Assembly: GCA_900169235.1 (NCBI GenBank)
Contig: FWCC01000110.1
Location: 62,001-126,000 of the forward strand
Reading direction: 5' to 3'
Source: Zarea fungicola
Lineage: Eukaryota; Ascomycota; Sordariomycetes; Hypocreales; Cordycipitaceae
Length of the DNA stretch: 64,000 nucleotides
Shown here: in pieces, positions 32,753-43,748 of the stretch
How the letters are laid out: every line of letters starts with the position of its first letter
Position numbering within the stretch: position 1 is the first letter of the stretch
Position numbers and translations under genes: made by a program
The notes under the pieces: model-generated
The model's database searches: none
What the model was told of the DNA's origin: nothing
Seen by the model: the letters and a program-made list of their open reading frames with translations, nothing else

Positions 32753-33743
32753 AATTCAGTACAAAAAGGGTTAAAAAATCTCAATAGGCATGTTGTACTA
32801 TAGTTTGAGTTGGACGAGCAGGCACTTTTACCTTCGGCATTCTTCTTTGCTGACATGGATATTTGACGACGAAGAATGACAAAACTACAACAGGGAGCTT
32901 GGCTAAGGCGTGTATTGCCTTGGGAGTTTCCTGATTTTCGCACGCAGGTGGTGCTGCTAGGACAATAGTTTTGATGTAACGGCTTGATTTCTGTTGTCGG
33001 AGTACTTTTTCATCGTTTTTCTTTTTTTTTTGTCGTCTCGTTTTAAATATGCATTAGCGATATGTTTCATTGTACGTGGACCAGGATTTAGATGTAGCTT
33101 GCTACTTGAAATTTTACATTTTGTTTTGACATGGAAAGACGTGTTCACCACGAGTTTCTGTGACGTGGCCACGCTAAGAATCAACCAAGAGTAATTCCTA
33201 CATGCGATGGCCCACCGCTTCTAATCGCTGTAAGGCCATATTTAGCAGGGCCCCAAGCAAACCATGCGCGGCGTGTCTTTCACATGGGTTGGAGACGTCC
33301 AACCATTGAATTGTCAACATTATCTGGAGGAGAGGACTAGTTAGGACATGTGATACATCGGCATCTCTCGAGTCAATGCACCACCTTACAATCTGGTAGC
33401 AATTGGCGGGGATGTCTCGTCCCATTTCATGTCTTTACGTGTCTTCTAGCCGAGTGTTGTCACCTTAATCACCTGGTGTGTTCTGAGCGGCGGCTCTCCG
33501 CCTGAATAAGAGAAATAAGAGAAACAAGAGAAACAAGAGAAACAAGAGAAACAAGAGAAACAAGAGAAACAAGAGAAACAAGAGAAACAAGAGAAATAAG
33601 AGAAGTAAGAGAAATAAGAGAAATAAGAGAAGTAAGAGAAATAAGAGAAATAAGAGAAATAAGAGAAATAAGAGAATTAAGAGAATTAAGAAAAAGTAGG
33701 ATTTTGATTAATGCCTGCTAAAAAAATTGTACAATGTAATATT
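32753..33743. other. Intergenic, convergent 3' ends of ULP2 and RRP9
   Basis: About 1 kb without a gene. Its right part is occupied by the 9-bp minisatellite at 33506-33690. Confidence 0.6.
33506..33690. repeat. Purine-rich minisatellite, 9-bp unit AAGAGAAAY, about 20 copies
   Basis: Units AAGAGAAAC, AAGAGAAAT, AAGAGAAGT and AAGAGAATT follow one another without interruption. The AAAC version forms one block of about nine units and the T versions lie outside it. The array ends about 55 bp from the RRP9 stop codon, so on the RRP9 transcript it would be a pyrimidine-rich tract in or after the 3' untranslated region. Confidence 0.95.
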
Positions 33744-35522
33744 TTAAGCCGTCTCATCCTGTGCCGCAACAGTCGTTGACGGAGGTACGACCCGGGGCAC
33801 TTCAAAAACTACACTACCATTTCGGACTCCCCTGAGTGCTTTCCATCGGCCGAGGCGATGTTCACTGCTGACTGCCGCAACGACGCATAGACCGTCCTTG
33901 CCGCGATCTCCGCGCTCAAACACTGCAATGTCGTTGATGATACCGTCAATGGGTCTCTGCGGCATCTGTTTAAAGGCCCCGTTTCTCTGATCCTGCTCGT
34001 CCTGTTCGTCTTCTTCAGGTACTGAGCCCGTTTCCTGCCCACCAAGCGCACCGAGGAGCTCGATTCTGCGCTTATCCTCGGAAAGGCGCCAAACCTTGAC
34101 TTGACCGTCCCAGCTGCCGCTGAGGATGATATCCGAGTACGGGATCGTCTTGAGGGCCGTGATCCAGCGCGGTGTGGGTGCGGGAATGTCTTTCTCGTTG
34201 GGGTGCTTCTCGGCTGAAGCGCTGTGGGGGTCGAGGCGCGGGTCGAGGCCATGGGCAAGGGACTCAATGTATACGGGCTTCTTCTTGGCCACACTCCAGA
34301 GTGAAATGGCACCGTTATCGCTGCCTGTCACGAACAGGTCGTCATCAATCATGGCAACGCGGTCCATGCTGCCCTCGGCCAGCAGAGAGCGCTTGTCCAC
34401 GCCCGGATGGCGCTGGTGCTGCTTCTTGTCGACGGCGCCACCGCGGAATACCAATTGCGTCGCCTCGGCGACCTTCCACAGACGGGCGGTGCGATCGTGG
34501 GAGCCAACACTGACGCAGTGCTCCTGGGCGAGGGCGTCAATGTCGACCACATCCTCCTGGTGACCAAACAGCGTCTCGACGCAGCCCATCTCGTCCAGAC
34601 TCCAGACTTTAACGGAGCGGTCCTTGGAAGCCGAGTATAGCTGGTTCGTACCTCGGCGAAAGGCGAGAGCTGTGACAGCGCCGCGATGGTGGGCGAAGAC
34701 CTTGATGGGCTTGAGTCCGGCGGCTTCGTAGACGATAATCTTTCTATCCTCGCCACCCGTCACGACGTATTTGCCGTCTGGGGAGGCGGCCACAGCGAGA
34801 ATCCGACCGGTGTGACGCTTGTAGTACTGTTCCTTGTCCTTGGCCGTGTTACCTCTGATCCAGGTCTCCAGCTGAGGTTTCCTGCGAGGCGGGGCGGGGC
34901 TCTTCTTGGGCTTCCGCTTTGTTGTCTTCTTGTATTGGTCCTTGGGCAGGTCCTGCATCCTCCACTTTTGCAGGAACATATCTTTGGTAGCTGTGTAAAC
35001 GTATGGAGCGCACGTGGCTATCGACGTAACAGCGCCGGTATTTGTGCGAAAAAAAGTTTGTGATGACTTGGCGAGAGCCAGCTCGGGGGCTAATTGGCGA
35101 TAGACACGTCCCTTGGTCTCGGCAACGTCTTCTTGTAGACGCTCGTTGATCATGTCGCGGTCAATCTCGGCGGCATCGAAGCCTGCCTCGTCGACGGTCT
35201 GCTTTACATTTTCTAGGTAGCGCTCGGCGAGACGTAGTCTTCGTTCGGCGGCTGTTTCTTCCTCGCTCTCCTCTGCTTCGCTCTCGCTGACGTCTTCCTG
35301 CATGTCGGAGGGAATGTCTGAGTCGGCATCATCGTCGTCTTCAGAGTCGCTGCCGGAGATGGACTCGTCTCGCTCTGGTCTTTGCTTCTTAGGTGGTGCG
35401 GTGGGTTTGCTGCCACGCTTGTTGGGCTTGTGAGAGACTGTTCTTTTTTTTGGCGCATCTTCAGAGGTTGCCGCCCTCTTGCGCTTCTTCTGCGCGCCGG
35501 GAATTGTGAAAAAAGATGACAT
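33744..35522 (-). CDS. RRP9: U3 snoRNP WD40 protein Rrp9 (U3-55K)
   Basis: Single exon, 592 residues. Rrp9 binds the box B/C motif of U3 snoRNA and serves 18S rRNA processing in the nucleolus. The basic N-terminus (MSSFFTIPGAQKKRKR, nuclear targeting) leads into an acidic stretch (SGSDSEDDDDADSD) at about 54-70. A helical region (AAERRLRLAERYLENVK) and the RVYRQLAPELA segment follow. About residue 160 onward is a seven-bladed propeller: IATCAPYVYTATKD, VAASPDGKYVVTGGEDRKI, LAFRRGTNQLYSASKDRSVKVW, LAQEHCVSVGSHDRTARLW, DDDLFVTGSDNGAISLW and DIILSGSWDGQVKVW. It is slightly longer than yeast Rrp9 (573). Divergent from PRE1, with 380 bp between the starts. Confidence 0.96.
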   Translation of the reverse strand: MSSFFTIPGAQKKRKRAATSEDAPKKRTVSHKPNKRGSKPTAPPKKQRPERDESISGSDSEDDDDADSDIPSDMQEDVSESEAEESEEETAAERRLRLAERYLENVKQTVDEAGFDAAEIDRDMINERLQEDVAETKGRVYRQLAPELALAKSSQTFFRTNTGAVTSIATCAPYVYTATKDMFLQKWRMQDLPKDQYKKTTKRKPKKSPAPPRRKPQLETWIRGNTAKDKEQYYKRHTGRILAVAASPDGKYVVTGGEDRKIIVYEAAGLKPIKVFAHHRGAVTALAFRRGTNQLYSASKDRSVKVWSLDEMGCVETLFGHQEDVVDIDALAQEHCVSVGSHDRTARLWKVAEATQLVFRGGAVDKKQHQRHPGVDKRSLLAEGSMDRVAMIDDDLFVTGSDNGAISLWSVAKKKPVYIESLAHGLDPRLDPHSASAEKHPNEKDIPAPTPRWITALKTIPYSDIILSGSWDGQVKVWRLSEDKRRIELLGALGGQETGSVPEEDEQDEQDQRNGAFKQMPQRPIDGIINDIAVFERGDRGKDGLCVVAAVSSEHRLGRWKALRGVRNGSVVFEVPRVVPPSTTVAAQDETA

Positions 35523-35902
35523 TGTGGCTGCTGTTATGCCTCAAAAAAGGTTGAGCAGCTTCAAAATGTCAAGCTTTCCTGCGTCGTGTGTATAAGTTTT
35601 CTGCCGCCTTCCTAAAAAAAAAAAAAAAAGTTTAGGAAGTTGGGATTGCCAAAAATGGACAGGACCCCACCTTGACTGTGCTGACGAATGGGATGGCTTG
35701 ATCGGGTTATAGTGGTTCCGGGTCCCTTGGGCAGGCGTTGATGCTCTACAAGCTGCCGTCCAGTTAACCAGTTGACGCGCATCGCTACAGCAGCCTAGTC
35801 GAGAGCTACCTACGCCGCAAGTCGCACCACGCAGTAAAGCACAAGCTTGTCTCTCCACCTACAGCACTAACAACACAAGACTGATAATCACAACAATTCA
35901 TC
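35523..35902. promoter_or_regulatory. Shared divergent promoter of RRP9 and PRE1
   Basis: About 380 bp between two housekeeping starts. A 16-base poly-A run lies at about 35613-35628. The yeast proteasome element GGTGGCAAA was looked for and not found. Confidence 0.5.
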
Positions 35903-36763
35903 ATGTAGGGACTGATCTCATCTGATTCGACAAACCATAGGCGCTGACATTTTGCTGCAAGGGAGGTTCTATTGGGTATTACCGGCAAGGACTTCACCAT
36001 CATCGCCGCCTCCAAGGCCGCCATGAGGGGAGCTACCATTCTCAAGGCTGCCGACGACAAAACAAGAGAGTTGAACAAGAGCACACTGATGGCATTCTCT
36101 GGCGAAGCTGGTGATACAGGTTAGTCTGCGCTGCACAACGCCCTGCCCTTGTTTGGGCCTGCTGTCCGAGGAGGCTGGCCAACGAAGCTGTCAATGGCTG
36201 ACATGATCCCCCTCCTCAGTACAATTCGCCGAATATATCCAGCGCAATGCACAGCTGTACTCCATGAGAAACGAGACAGATCTCTCCCCCTCCGGCCTGG
36301 CGCATTTCGTCCGAGGCGAGCTTGCCTCGAGTCTGCGATCGCGAAAGCCGTACAATGTCAACCTGTTGATGGGTGGTGTCGATCCCGTTACCGGCAAGCC
36401 CTCGCTGTTCTGGATGGACTACCTTGCTTCCATGGCCGAGGTGCCCTATGCAGCCCACGGCTACGCACAGTAAGTCTTCTACGCGGCGTGACCATGTCAC
36501 TTCTGCACCGGTCACCCAGACCGCCTGGAGGGGTAAACAATGACTGACCCAGTTCCGCCAGGTACTACTGCCTCTCCATCCTTGACAAGCACCACCACCC
36601 CGATATCAACCTGGGACAGGGCATCAAGCTCCTGAACCTGTGCACCGACGAGCTAAAGAGACGCTTACCGATTGACTTCAAGGGCATGGTTGTCAAGGCC
36701 ATCAAGGCCGACGGCATCATAGATATAGAATTCGACGACGACAAAGTAGTTCACAGCGCGTAA
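35903..36763 (+). CDS. PRE1: 20S proteasome subunit beta-4 (Pre1/PSMB2)
   Basis: Four exons: 35903-35904, 35962-36119, 36220-36469, 36562-36763, giving 203 residues (yeast Pre1: 198). This non-catalytic beta subunit belongs to the inner ring of the 20S core. Recognisable: [77 protein letters not shown] and [11 protein letters not shown]. No ATG precedes GAGGTTCTATTG in its own frame before a stop. The only way found to supply a Met is AT (35903-35904) joined to G at 35962 across a 57-bp intron with donor GTAGGG, branch CGCTGACAT and a CAAG acceptor. The other introns have CTGAC branch points. Confidence 0.96.
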
Positions 36764-37452
36764 ACACAATTGCTGGTAGGGGAAGAAGGCCGCCTACAGA
36801 AAAGGCGCCGCTTGTACAATTACGACCACGCAAGAGTTGAGATATGAAGAAAAAAAATATAAAGACATGACCAGCCCCAGGTTCTGCCCACCTCTCGATA
36901 TTGGAGCCATGACAAGTGATCTGTTTAGATTTAATCCAATGGATGTTGAGCTTTGTGTTGTAAGTATTCGACAAGGCAGGTAGTCTTGGCATTCAGTATC
37001 AAGGAGCGGTATCTAGCTGGGGATGGCTGGAGGGTCTGTATGCCACCGGCTAGATGCAATGAGACGAACGGTGTGCAACGTGGTATTTAAGCCATCAACT
37101 GTCAATGGCGCTGGTGAAAGCGAACAGTAAGCAGCGAAAGTTGCCGTATCATGCTACAAGACTACCCAAACACTTCTCAACTCAATTCTCGGAGCGCGGC
37201 AAAAGAAATCTATAATGGCTTGCGCAAAATCATCATATGGGCATATAAACCTAGAAATTGTTTTACCTGTGTCACCGGACGACGTCATTACTCGACTAAT
37301 GGGAACGATGCAAGTCATTTGGTCAAATACAATCACAGCGCATAGCAGCTCTTGTCCAAATGTAAAAGTGCAATAGTTACTCGCCTCGGGAGGTACAGTG
37401 AATTATATTCATTTCGTGTCGTAAATCTAGTGATCAACTCTTGTCTATGCTC
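36764..37452. other. Intergenic, convergent 3' ends of PRE1 and the glycosidase gene
   Basis: About 690 bp, nothing recognisable on either strand. Confidence 0.6.
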
Positions 37453-40002
37453 TCAGGAAGCACATCCCTCAACAGCAGCCGGAAGCAGCTTCCATAAATG
37501 ATCCAATGTCCCGTTGTCTTCATACTGCACCACATTCGCACTATTCGTCGTAGACATGCCGTCCACTCCCGCCACCTTGTAGCTCCCCTTGTTCCGAATC
37601 AAAAACGAGCCATCCCCATTTCGAGCCTCTACCCGCCAAAGCTGGTGCGATGATATCTCGCTACTATCATCCTGAATCAGACCAGCGCTGTTCACGTCCG
37701 ATGCCACGCTGAGCACAAGCCCGCTGTTTAGATTCCGAATCTTGGACCAGCCGCCGCTCTCTGGAACCGGGATGAACTGCCAGAGGTGGTCTCGCGTGCC
37801 ATTGTCCTCGTACTGCTGAATCCGCGCACCGCGCGTCGTCTGCATGCCGTCCACGCCCATGAGTTTCCCGCTGTTTTCGTTGCGGAGCTGGAAGATGGCG
37901 GCTGTCCAGCTCTCAAACTCGGATAGACCCCAACCTTTTCCCGGGCCTGGGTTCGGCGCCACGATACGCAGCTGCGAGGTCAAGAGGGGCGGGAATGTGA
38001 TGCGGGTTTCTTGGTTGGAGGAGGTAGCCGCCTGACTTTGATTTTGCATGGGTACCGTCGTCCATTCCCCCCCTTTGGGCTCCAAGTACTGCAAATCGTA
38101 CGAGGTAGGGAGACGGACACCGTCGTTGTCGTTGTAGAAAAACAAGCGAACATCACAGACAGATTGCATCTGGCGGAAGTCGACGCCGAAGTAGTCGCTT
38201 GCGTTGGGGCTCTGGTAGGAGGTCCAGCGGGTGTTTGGTGGTACGGCGGTCCTCCAGACGTTACCATCAATAGCTCGCACGGCGTCATCGTAAGGTGACG
38301 TGAATGAGGCAAAGGGCTTGGACAAGTGCACGTATTGCTGCGTGTTGGCCGCGATATTGACCTTGAACGATGGCAGAGAGACAGCCGCGGACCCGACGGT
38401 GACGGTTACTGGGCCGAGAGTCTCCTCCTGTCTTACCAGTTTGCCGTCGACAAAGATAAGAAACCCTTTTCCCTGCGTGTATCGATCCCCGGCTTCGTCC
38501 CATAGCACCGTAATAGTGTGGCCGTGATACGCCAAGTTTTCAACGGCAAAGTATGCCCACGAGGAAGGCACGAGGGGGTTGATGAACAGAGAGTCATTCG
38601 CCTGGCCGCGTATTCCCAGCAGTCCAGCCAGGACATTATCCACAAATGTCGAGTGGTTGTAGTCCTCACTATGATCGCGACCGTCGTAAATCCATCTGTC
38701 TTCAGAAGGGTGATGGGCTTCAGCGACATACGGTGTGGTCCCTTTGTAGAGTGTTGCGGCATAAGTCTCAAGAAGCCTAACATAGTCTGCGGGTTGGATG
38801 ATATTTTGTTTGTATTCATGTAGCAGCGTTTCGACAGCAGCCAGAGTCTGCGCGGTAGCAAATGGCCATGAGGGACCGTCCCAGCGGCAGCAGTTGTCGG
38901 CTTCGTGCATGAACCACTTACTCCGCTGCTCCAGCGTCGTTGGACCATACGGTGCTGCAAAGCCCTCTTGGTCTAGCAGCTGATTAAACGGAGCTGCTGA
39001 AAAGTTACCAGAGGGCATGTTGAACATCCAGGGGATGAAGCCCATAATCTCACGGTTGGCCTGTAGTTTCCGTGGGCCATCGCGATCGCGGTGCATAAAG
39101 AATTTCTTGTCATTGTTCCAGAGACTGTCCTGTAGTGAATTTTGAAGAGATGACGCACGATCTTCATACTCTGCCTGGAGTTTGGTGTCACCCTTTAGGC
39201 CCGCGATGGCGGCAATGGCCACTGCGTCGCCGTACTGGTACGCGTTAATAGTTGGCCGATATCCTGGGCCACCATGGTATGCGTCGCCATCCGGTGCCTC
39301 ATACGATGCCGCGGTGAATTCGGTGGCATCCCAGACGGGAATCTGCCAGTACAGTCCGAGGTCAGTGTTGAAGTGGTTGTCCCATCCACGGTACTGCCTG
39401 ACCAGGTTGTCGAGCTGGCCAATGGCAAATGCTCGGTCGCCCATGATGAGAAACTGCTTCCAGACACTGCTGGCAGCCCAAAAGCTGTATTCATGAGCCC
39501 AGTCGTTTGTGTCCTTGTTGAGCTCCTCCGTGGCGGGCTTGGGAAGCTGTCCTGGGCCAGCAAGCCAGTAATTGACAACGTCATGCCCGTAGCGGAGATT
39601 CCGCAACCAGCGGCCTTCCATTATGTGGTGGCCTGCAGCGGCCACAATTCCCCCGTAGGGCGCACCGTACCCGGCCGGGTGAAGGAATTCCGTTGCTAGA
39701 TAGCCATGCTGCGCGCCGGTATACGCGAGGTGTTCCTTGTAAGTCTCCCAGCGGTAGTAGTATACGTCCTGGATGTGAGTGCTCGGGACTTCTACAAAAG
39801 GAATATTCTTCTCAAACCACGCCGAATTTTCGACGGAAGCAAGGAGTTGGGTATGGTTTAGGAAATTTGTGCCGGCAATTAGTGTCGGAACCAAATACGT
39901 TGGCGTGCGCATAGTTATTGATGACCAAGTTGCGGAAGTAAGTGTAATACATGACACACAATTACCATCTATTTCCACCCAAACATTTCTAGATTGAGGC
40001 AT
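37453..40002 (-). CDS. Six-hairpin (MGH1-like) glycosidase with discoidin-like and ricin-type lectin domains
   Basis: One open exon of up to 849 residues. The first ~480 residues resemble mannosylglycerate hydrolase-like (alpha/alpha)6 glycosidases found in fungi: VYYYRWETYKEHL, GYGAPYGGIVAAAGHHI, DWAHEYSFWAASSVWKQFL, EADNCCRWDGPSWPFATAQT and EDYNHSTFVDNVLAGLLGI. Aspartates and glutamates in these blocks are candidate catalytic residues. A beta-rich segment follows (about 490-570), then a discoidin/F5-8C-like domain (about 575-690, TSYQSPNASDYFGVDF), then a ricin-type beta-trefoil (about 695-840) with repeated GVDGM/QYEDNGT/DHLW units. The substrate is unknown. The start is doubtful: a TATATAG box (40017-40011) sits only 9 bp before the first ATG, so transcription may begin beyond it. 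The next ATG in frame is at 39912 (819 residues). Neither start has a signal peptide, although related proteins appear secreted, so a 5' exon may be missing. Confidence 0.86.
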   Translation of the reverse strand: MPQSRNVWVEIDGNCVSCITLTSATWSSITMRTPTYLVPTLIAGTNFLNHTQLLASVENSAWFEKNIPFVEVPSTHIQDVYYYRWETYKEHLAYTGAQHGYLATEFLHPAGYGAPYGGIVAAAGHHIMEGRWLRNLRYGHDVVNYWLAGPGQLPKPATEELNKDTNDWAHEYSFWAASSVWKQFLIMGDRAFAIGQLDNLVRQYRGWDNHFNTDLGLYWQIPVWDATEFTAASYEAPDGDAYHGGPGYRPTINAYQYGDAVAIAAIAGLKGDTKLQAEYEDRASSLQNSLQDSLWNNDKKFFMHRDRDGPRKLQANREIMGFIPWMFNMPSGNFSAAPFNQLLDQEGFAAPYGPTTLEQRSKWFMHEADNCCRWDGPSWPFATAQTLAAVETLLHEYKQNIIQPADYVRLLETYAATLYKGTTPYVAEAHHPSEDRWIYDGRDHSEDYNHSTFVDNVLAGLLGIRGQANDSLFINPLVPSSWAYFAVENLAYHGHTITVLWDEAGDRYTQGKGFLIFVDGKLVRQEETLGPVTVTVGSAAVSLPSFKVNIAANTQQYVHLSKPFASFTSPYDDAVRAIDGNVWRTAVPPNTRWTSYQSPNASDYFGVDFRQMQSVCDVRLFFYNDNDGVRLPTSYDLQYLEPKGGEWTTVPMQNQSQAATSSNQETRITFPPLLTSQLRIVAPNPGPGKGWGLSEFESWTAAIFQLRNENSGKLMGVDGMQTTRGARIQQYEDNGTRDHLWQFIPVPESGGWSKIRNLNSGLVLSVASDVNSAGLIQDDSSEISSHQLWRVEARNGDGSFLIRNKGSYKVAGVDGMSTTNSANVVQYEDNGTLDHLWKLLPAAVEGCAS

Positions 40003-41839
40003 TAAGCAGTCTATATAAGTTTCATCTCAAAACAGTTTATGACTGCAGCATGATAATACATGGACACGCGGCCACGAGCTCAACCAAGACCACAGCCAAG
40101 TACGAAGCGGGTGCCAGGAGCAGGTGCTAGTAAGTAGCAGTACTATGGTTGTATTGCTGGAACAGCCGCGTGGCAGTATCGGTAATATGCATATTTATCG
40201 GGCCGTATGAATCCTGATTCCATTTTATGCGGCATTTGGTCATATTGTGTCGTTGATATTGGCTGATTATGGGCCAGACCCCCCAACTTGACTCGGTTAT
40301 GTCTTTTTTTGGTGGCGCGCATTTACTCTTTTTAGACAGGATGGAGTCGCGGGCTTTTTGTGGTACTAAACGGAGCAAAAAGGTTCAAAAGGCAATGATA
40401 CAGAAATAGAGGAATTTAGAGAGAAGTAAAAGTTGGCCATGAGATTTTGACATAGATGTGCTCTATCCATACATCATGGGTTTCCAGTCTCATTCAACAA
40501 AGACCACGTGCAAATGTAGCTGTGATGCGGTCTCAAGAGTCATCTCTGCTTGCTGTTAGAGGGACAACGTGGTGTAACTAGAGTTTGTCTAGCTCGGCGC
40601 CCTAGGGCGTCCCACCAAATAATCATATTTTTTGCTCTATTACTGGCCTGGACGCGTAATTTCTGTGAGAGGTCATGCTACGGGGTAAATACGGGTTGGA
40701 GCGGCGGCATTTTTGTCTCTCTTAAGTTCGTAGCCTGTGCCCGCATTACAATGAAGTTTTCGCTCCATCCGGGGAGGCGCACGGTCTCGTTGCCCAATAT
40801 TGCCAAAACGATAAACAGGCATGCAAATCAGTGTGCGGTTTTTCTTATCCATTCTATTCCTTTATCAATGTTAGCATGGCCGGCCGCCGTCTTCCTCCAA
40901 GAGCTGCGGAGTGAGGTCACCTGGTCCAAGAGTTATGACCGTAGCAGCGATGGCGGGTGCTAACTCGTGAGATAGGTTCCCGAGGGGGAGGGACCATCAA
41001 ATAGCAAGTCTTGAGTCAAATCGCAAGTGCGGGTATTCGGCGTTTCTTTTACTTTATTGGAGGAGTCCCCTTTCCAAAAACTTGACCCCATCCACTTCTT
41101 TGACGTGGAGTGTGCCGTTTATTATTAGTGCTTTTCAGCCTTACAAAAGCCCAAAAGTGGAAAACTTCGGCCGTTCTACAGCCACTCAGGCAATCGGGCT
41201 ATTTCCCGTCTTGAATAATAACCCGCCGTTGACTTCAACAACTGGTCTTAGGTACATGGGACCCTGTAACTGATCTGCTGGCATGCGAAATTTAGAATCG
41301 GAGAGGTTCGTGTGTCCTTCAATACAGATAAGATGACTAGAGGGAAAGTCACGCGCAAGGCGCTTCGTGATTTCCTGTTTCGAACATGATGCCATGGCAA
41401 CAGTGCAGCCTCGGGACGAGAGCGTGACCAGCGTCCTTAGCACAGCACCTTCAGTCCATATGTTAAAGTTATCCTATGAAATTTACATGCCGACTTCGAG
41501 TCTACGCGTATTATTTAGGCTGCTTTGCTCAAAATAGTATTCCCTTCTGCCTCAGTAAAGTAGGCTGTATCCCACGATATAGCCAGCATGAGTTTTCCTA
41601 GTCTCGACTATGAAAATCTAGGACCAGCAATAAAATACTTAAGCTAGCTTCTCTTCTCCGCAAAGAAAACAGATAAAGTAAGGCTGAATAAATCTAAATA
41701 AATAAAAGAAAAATGCTATGGTTTGGTAAACTCCAGCACCATTTATTTCGTATTTTGCATTGACGTTTATGAGCAGCGCTTTGTGCCCTGTGGAGCCTTC
41801 CTCTCCGTCACTTCAACGTGAAGAAGATGGCTTCTTCTT
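40003..41839. other. Intergenic stretch of 1.8 kb
   Basis: It holds the glycosidase promoter (TATATAG at 40011-40017) and the MFS 3' region. A minus-strand frame at 41186-41443 ends YLRPVVEVNGGLLFKTG..., vaguely protein-like, but no start, splice partner or family could be settled. The rest is featureless. Confidence 0.5.
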
Positions 41840-43748
41840 TCACTTTCTTGATCGACGTGCTATCTCCTCTTGAATTAGGGCAGTTCTCTGATCGTTCACA
41901 AACATCCTTCCGCGGCGATACGCGATGATAACCACTAAGATGGCCGTACCGGCTGTCGCTGCTGCAGCCACCATATCGTTATGAAATGCTTCTGAGTACG
42001 CTCGACGTACTGCATTACGCTGCTCTGTCGAAAGTGGTGTTCCATTGTGGCCAAGCGTGGCCTGTTCTTGTGGCGTCAAAAGACCGGAGAGCAGTTTGCT
42101 TGTTTTATTACTGACGAATACGGTCGACGTAGATATGCCCAGGCTTCCCCCAAGAATTCTGAATTGTGCAATAATGCCTTGGGCAGGTGCTGCAGCTCAT
42201 TAGCATACGTTAATGCACAATACAGGTACGGGTGAGGGGTGAGTAGTTACCGAAGTCTCTTATGGGTACTTCCAACGACGTGAGCATCGTTGCGGACGTA
42301 ACGGATAACCCGAACCCGAGACCGATGAAAGTGATGAAACCAAGTGCCTTGGCATCGTCCCCAGCATCGTGAACTAGAGTAAGTAGACCAGCGCCGACAG
42401 TCATCAGGCTAGCACCAGCGAGCATGCTCTCCATGTGGTAGTTTTTTGTTCTACTTATGAATCCTGTTAGCATAGTACCTATGGCCGCCGTGCCGACCAA
42501 CGGAAGAAGCATGACACCAGCCAACAGCGAACTTTTCTCATCCACGACTTGTGCTCTGAGCGGCAGTGCGTAGTTGATAATGAAATAAGGAAAGCCAAGG
42601 AATAACGTGGAGATGGCCGCGCCAAAATAAGCCCTGTTCCTGAAGATACGGATGGGAAAGATAAGAGCCACCCGATCTCCAAAGAAACGCCCTACCACGA
42701 ATCCCCAAACCACGAGAGCCAACCAGAGGAGAATACCGATTGTTAACGGAGCGATGAAGGCGGCCTTGCCCCATTGCGTACCAGGAGATTCACCTGCATT
42801 TTGGAATGAGTAGACGACAAGCACAGCGGCGGGGATAATCAGAAAAGAGCCGACATAGTCAAACTCCTTCCAGGATCGTCTCGTTGAGGGTAGTTGATCA
42901 GATGGCGGCCAAGCGAGAAGGAAGACAACGAACGAGATAAAGCCAATTGGGCCACTATGAAAAAAGTTAATAATATTACCCAAAAAAGTCGAGGGAAAAA
43001 GGCGTCGTCCAAATGGCATACTTTATCCAAAAGACCCATCTCCAAGAGGCGTAGTGCGTTAAGATGCCGCCCAAAACTGGCCCAAGAGCTCCTGACCCCG
43101 CGATAACTAGGCCGACTAAGCCGCCCATATATTGTCGAAGATGCGAGGGACATATTTCCGGTACCATGATCATGGAGAGGGAATAAAGGCCTACGCGGCG
43201 CGTCAGCACAAGTCACAAAACCAGCCAGTCAAAAGTACTACGTACCTGAACCGCCTACTCCCTGTAATGCTCGAAATACAACGAGCTGTTCAAGGCTCTG
43301 TGCGAAACCGCATGCTAATGAGAATGCAAAGAAGACTATGGAAGCAGCAACAAATGCCTTTTTTCTGCCCACCACGTCAGAGATGCGAGCAATTGTTACT
43401 GCAAAGCCAAGATATGCAAGCGTATAGGCCAAGGCAACCCAGTTTACGCGCTGGGAATCTTTAAAATCGACGCCTATACTATAGAGACTAGTAGCGACGA
43501 TGGTACTGTCGATAAGGGAGAGAAATAGAGCCAGATCGATGCTACATCATGTTAGATATGACAAGGTTTGTAGGTGGCTTGCTAGGCAGGTGAGGTATGG
43601 ATTTGGACTAAACGTACCTGGCGACGAGAATCCAGAAGCGCGCAAGAGGAATGGAAGCAGCTTTAAAACCAGGATCTGGTTTATCGCTGGGAGAGGCATC
43701 AGAATCACCACCTGCGGGTGAGGCAACATTGGAATTCGGCTTTTCCAT
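41840..43748 (-). CDS. MFS drug-efflux-type transporter (DHA2-like, probably 14 segments)
   Basis: Five exons: 43748-43618, 43541-43246, 43190-43022, 42954-42251, 42189-41840 (introns of 76, 55, 67 and 61 bp), giving 549 residues. All junctions rebuild membrane-protein sequence: LVAS-IDLALFLSLIDSTIVATSL, GVGGSG-LYSLSMIMVPE, WRWVFWI-NGPIGFISFV and IRDFA-PAQGIIAQFRILGGS. LIDSTIVATSL, the RISDVVGRKKAF loop, LQGVGGSG and SGALGPVLGGIL correspond to known motifs of proton-driven multidrug exporters. It would sit in the plasma membrane and export toxins or metabolites; the cargo is unknown. It is divergent from the Zn2Cys6 regulator, with 507 bp between starts, suggesting joint control. Confidence 0.95.

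Noticed and set aside
35523..35902. Search for the yeast proteasome element GGTGGCAAA upstream of PRE1.
   Set aside because: No match on either strand in the shared promoter.
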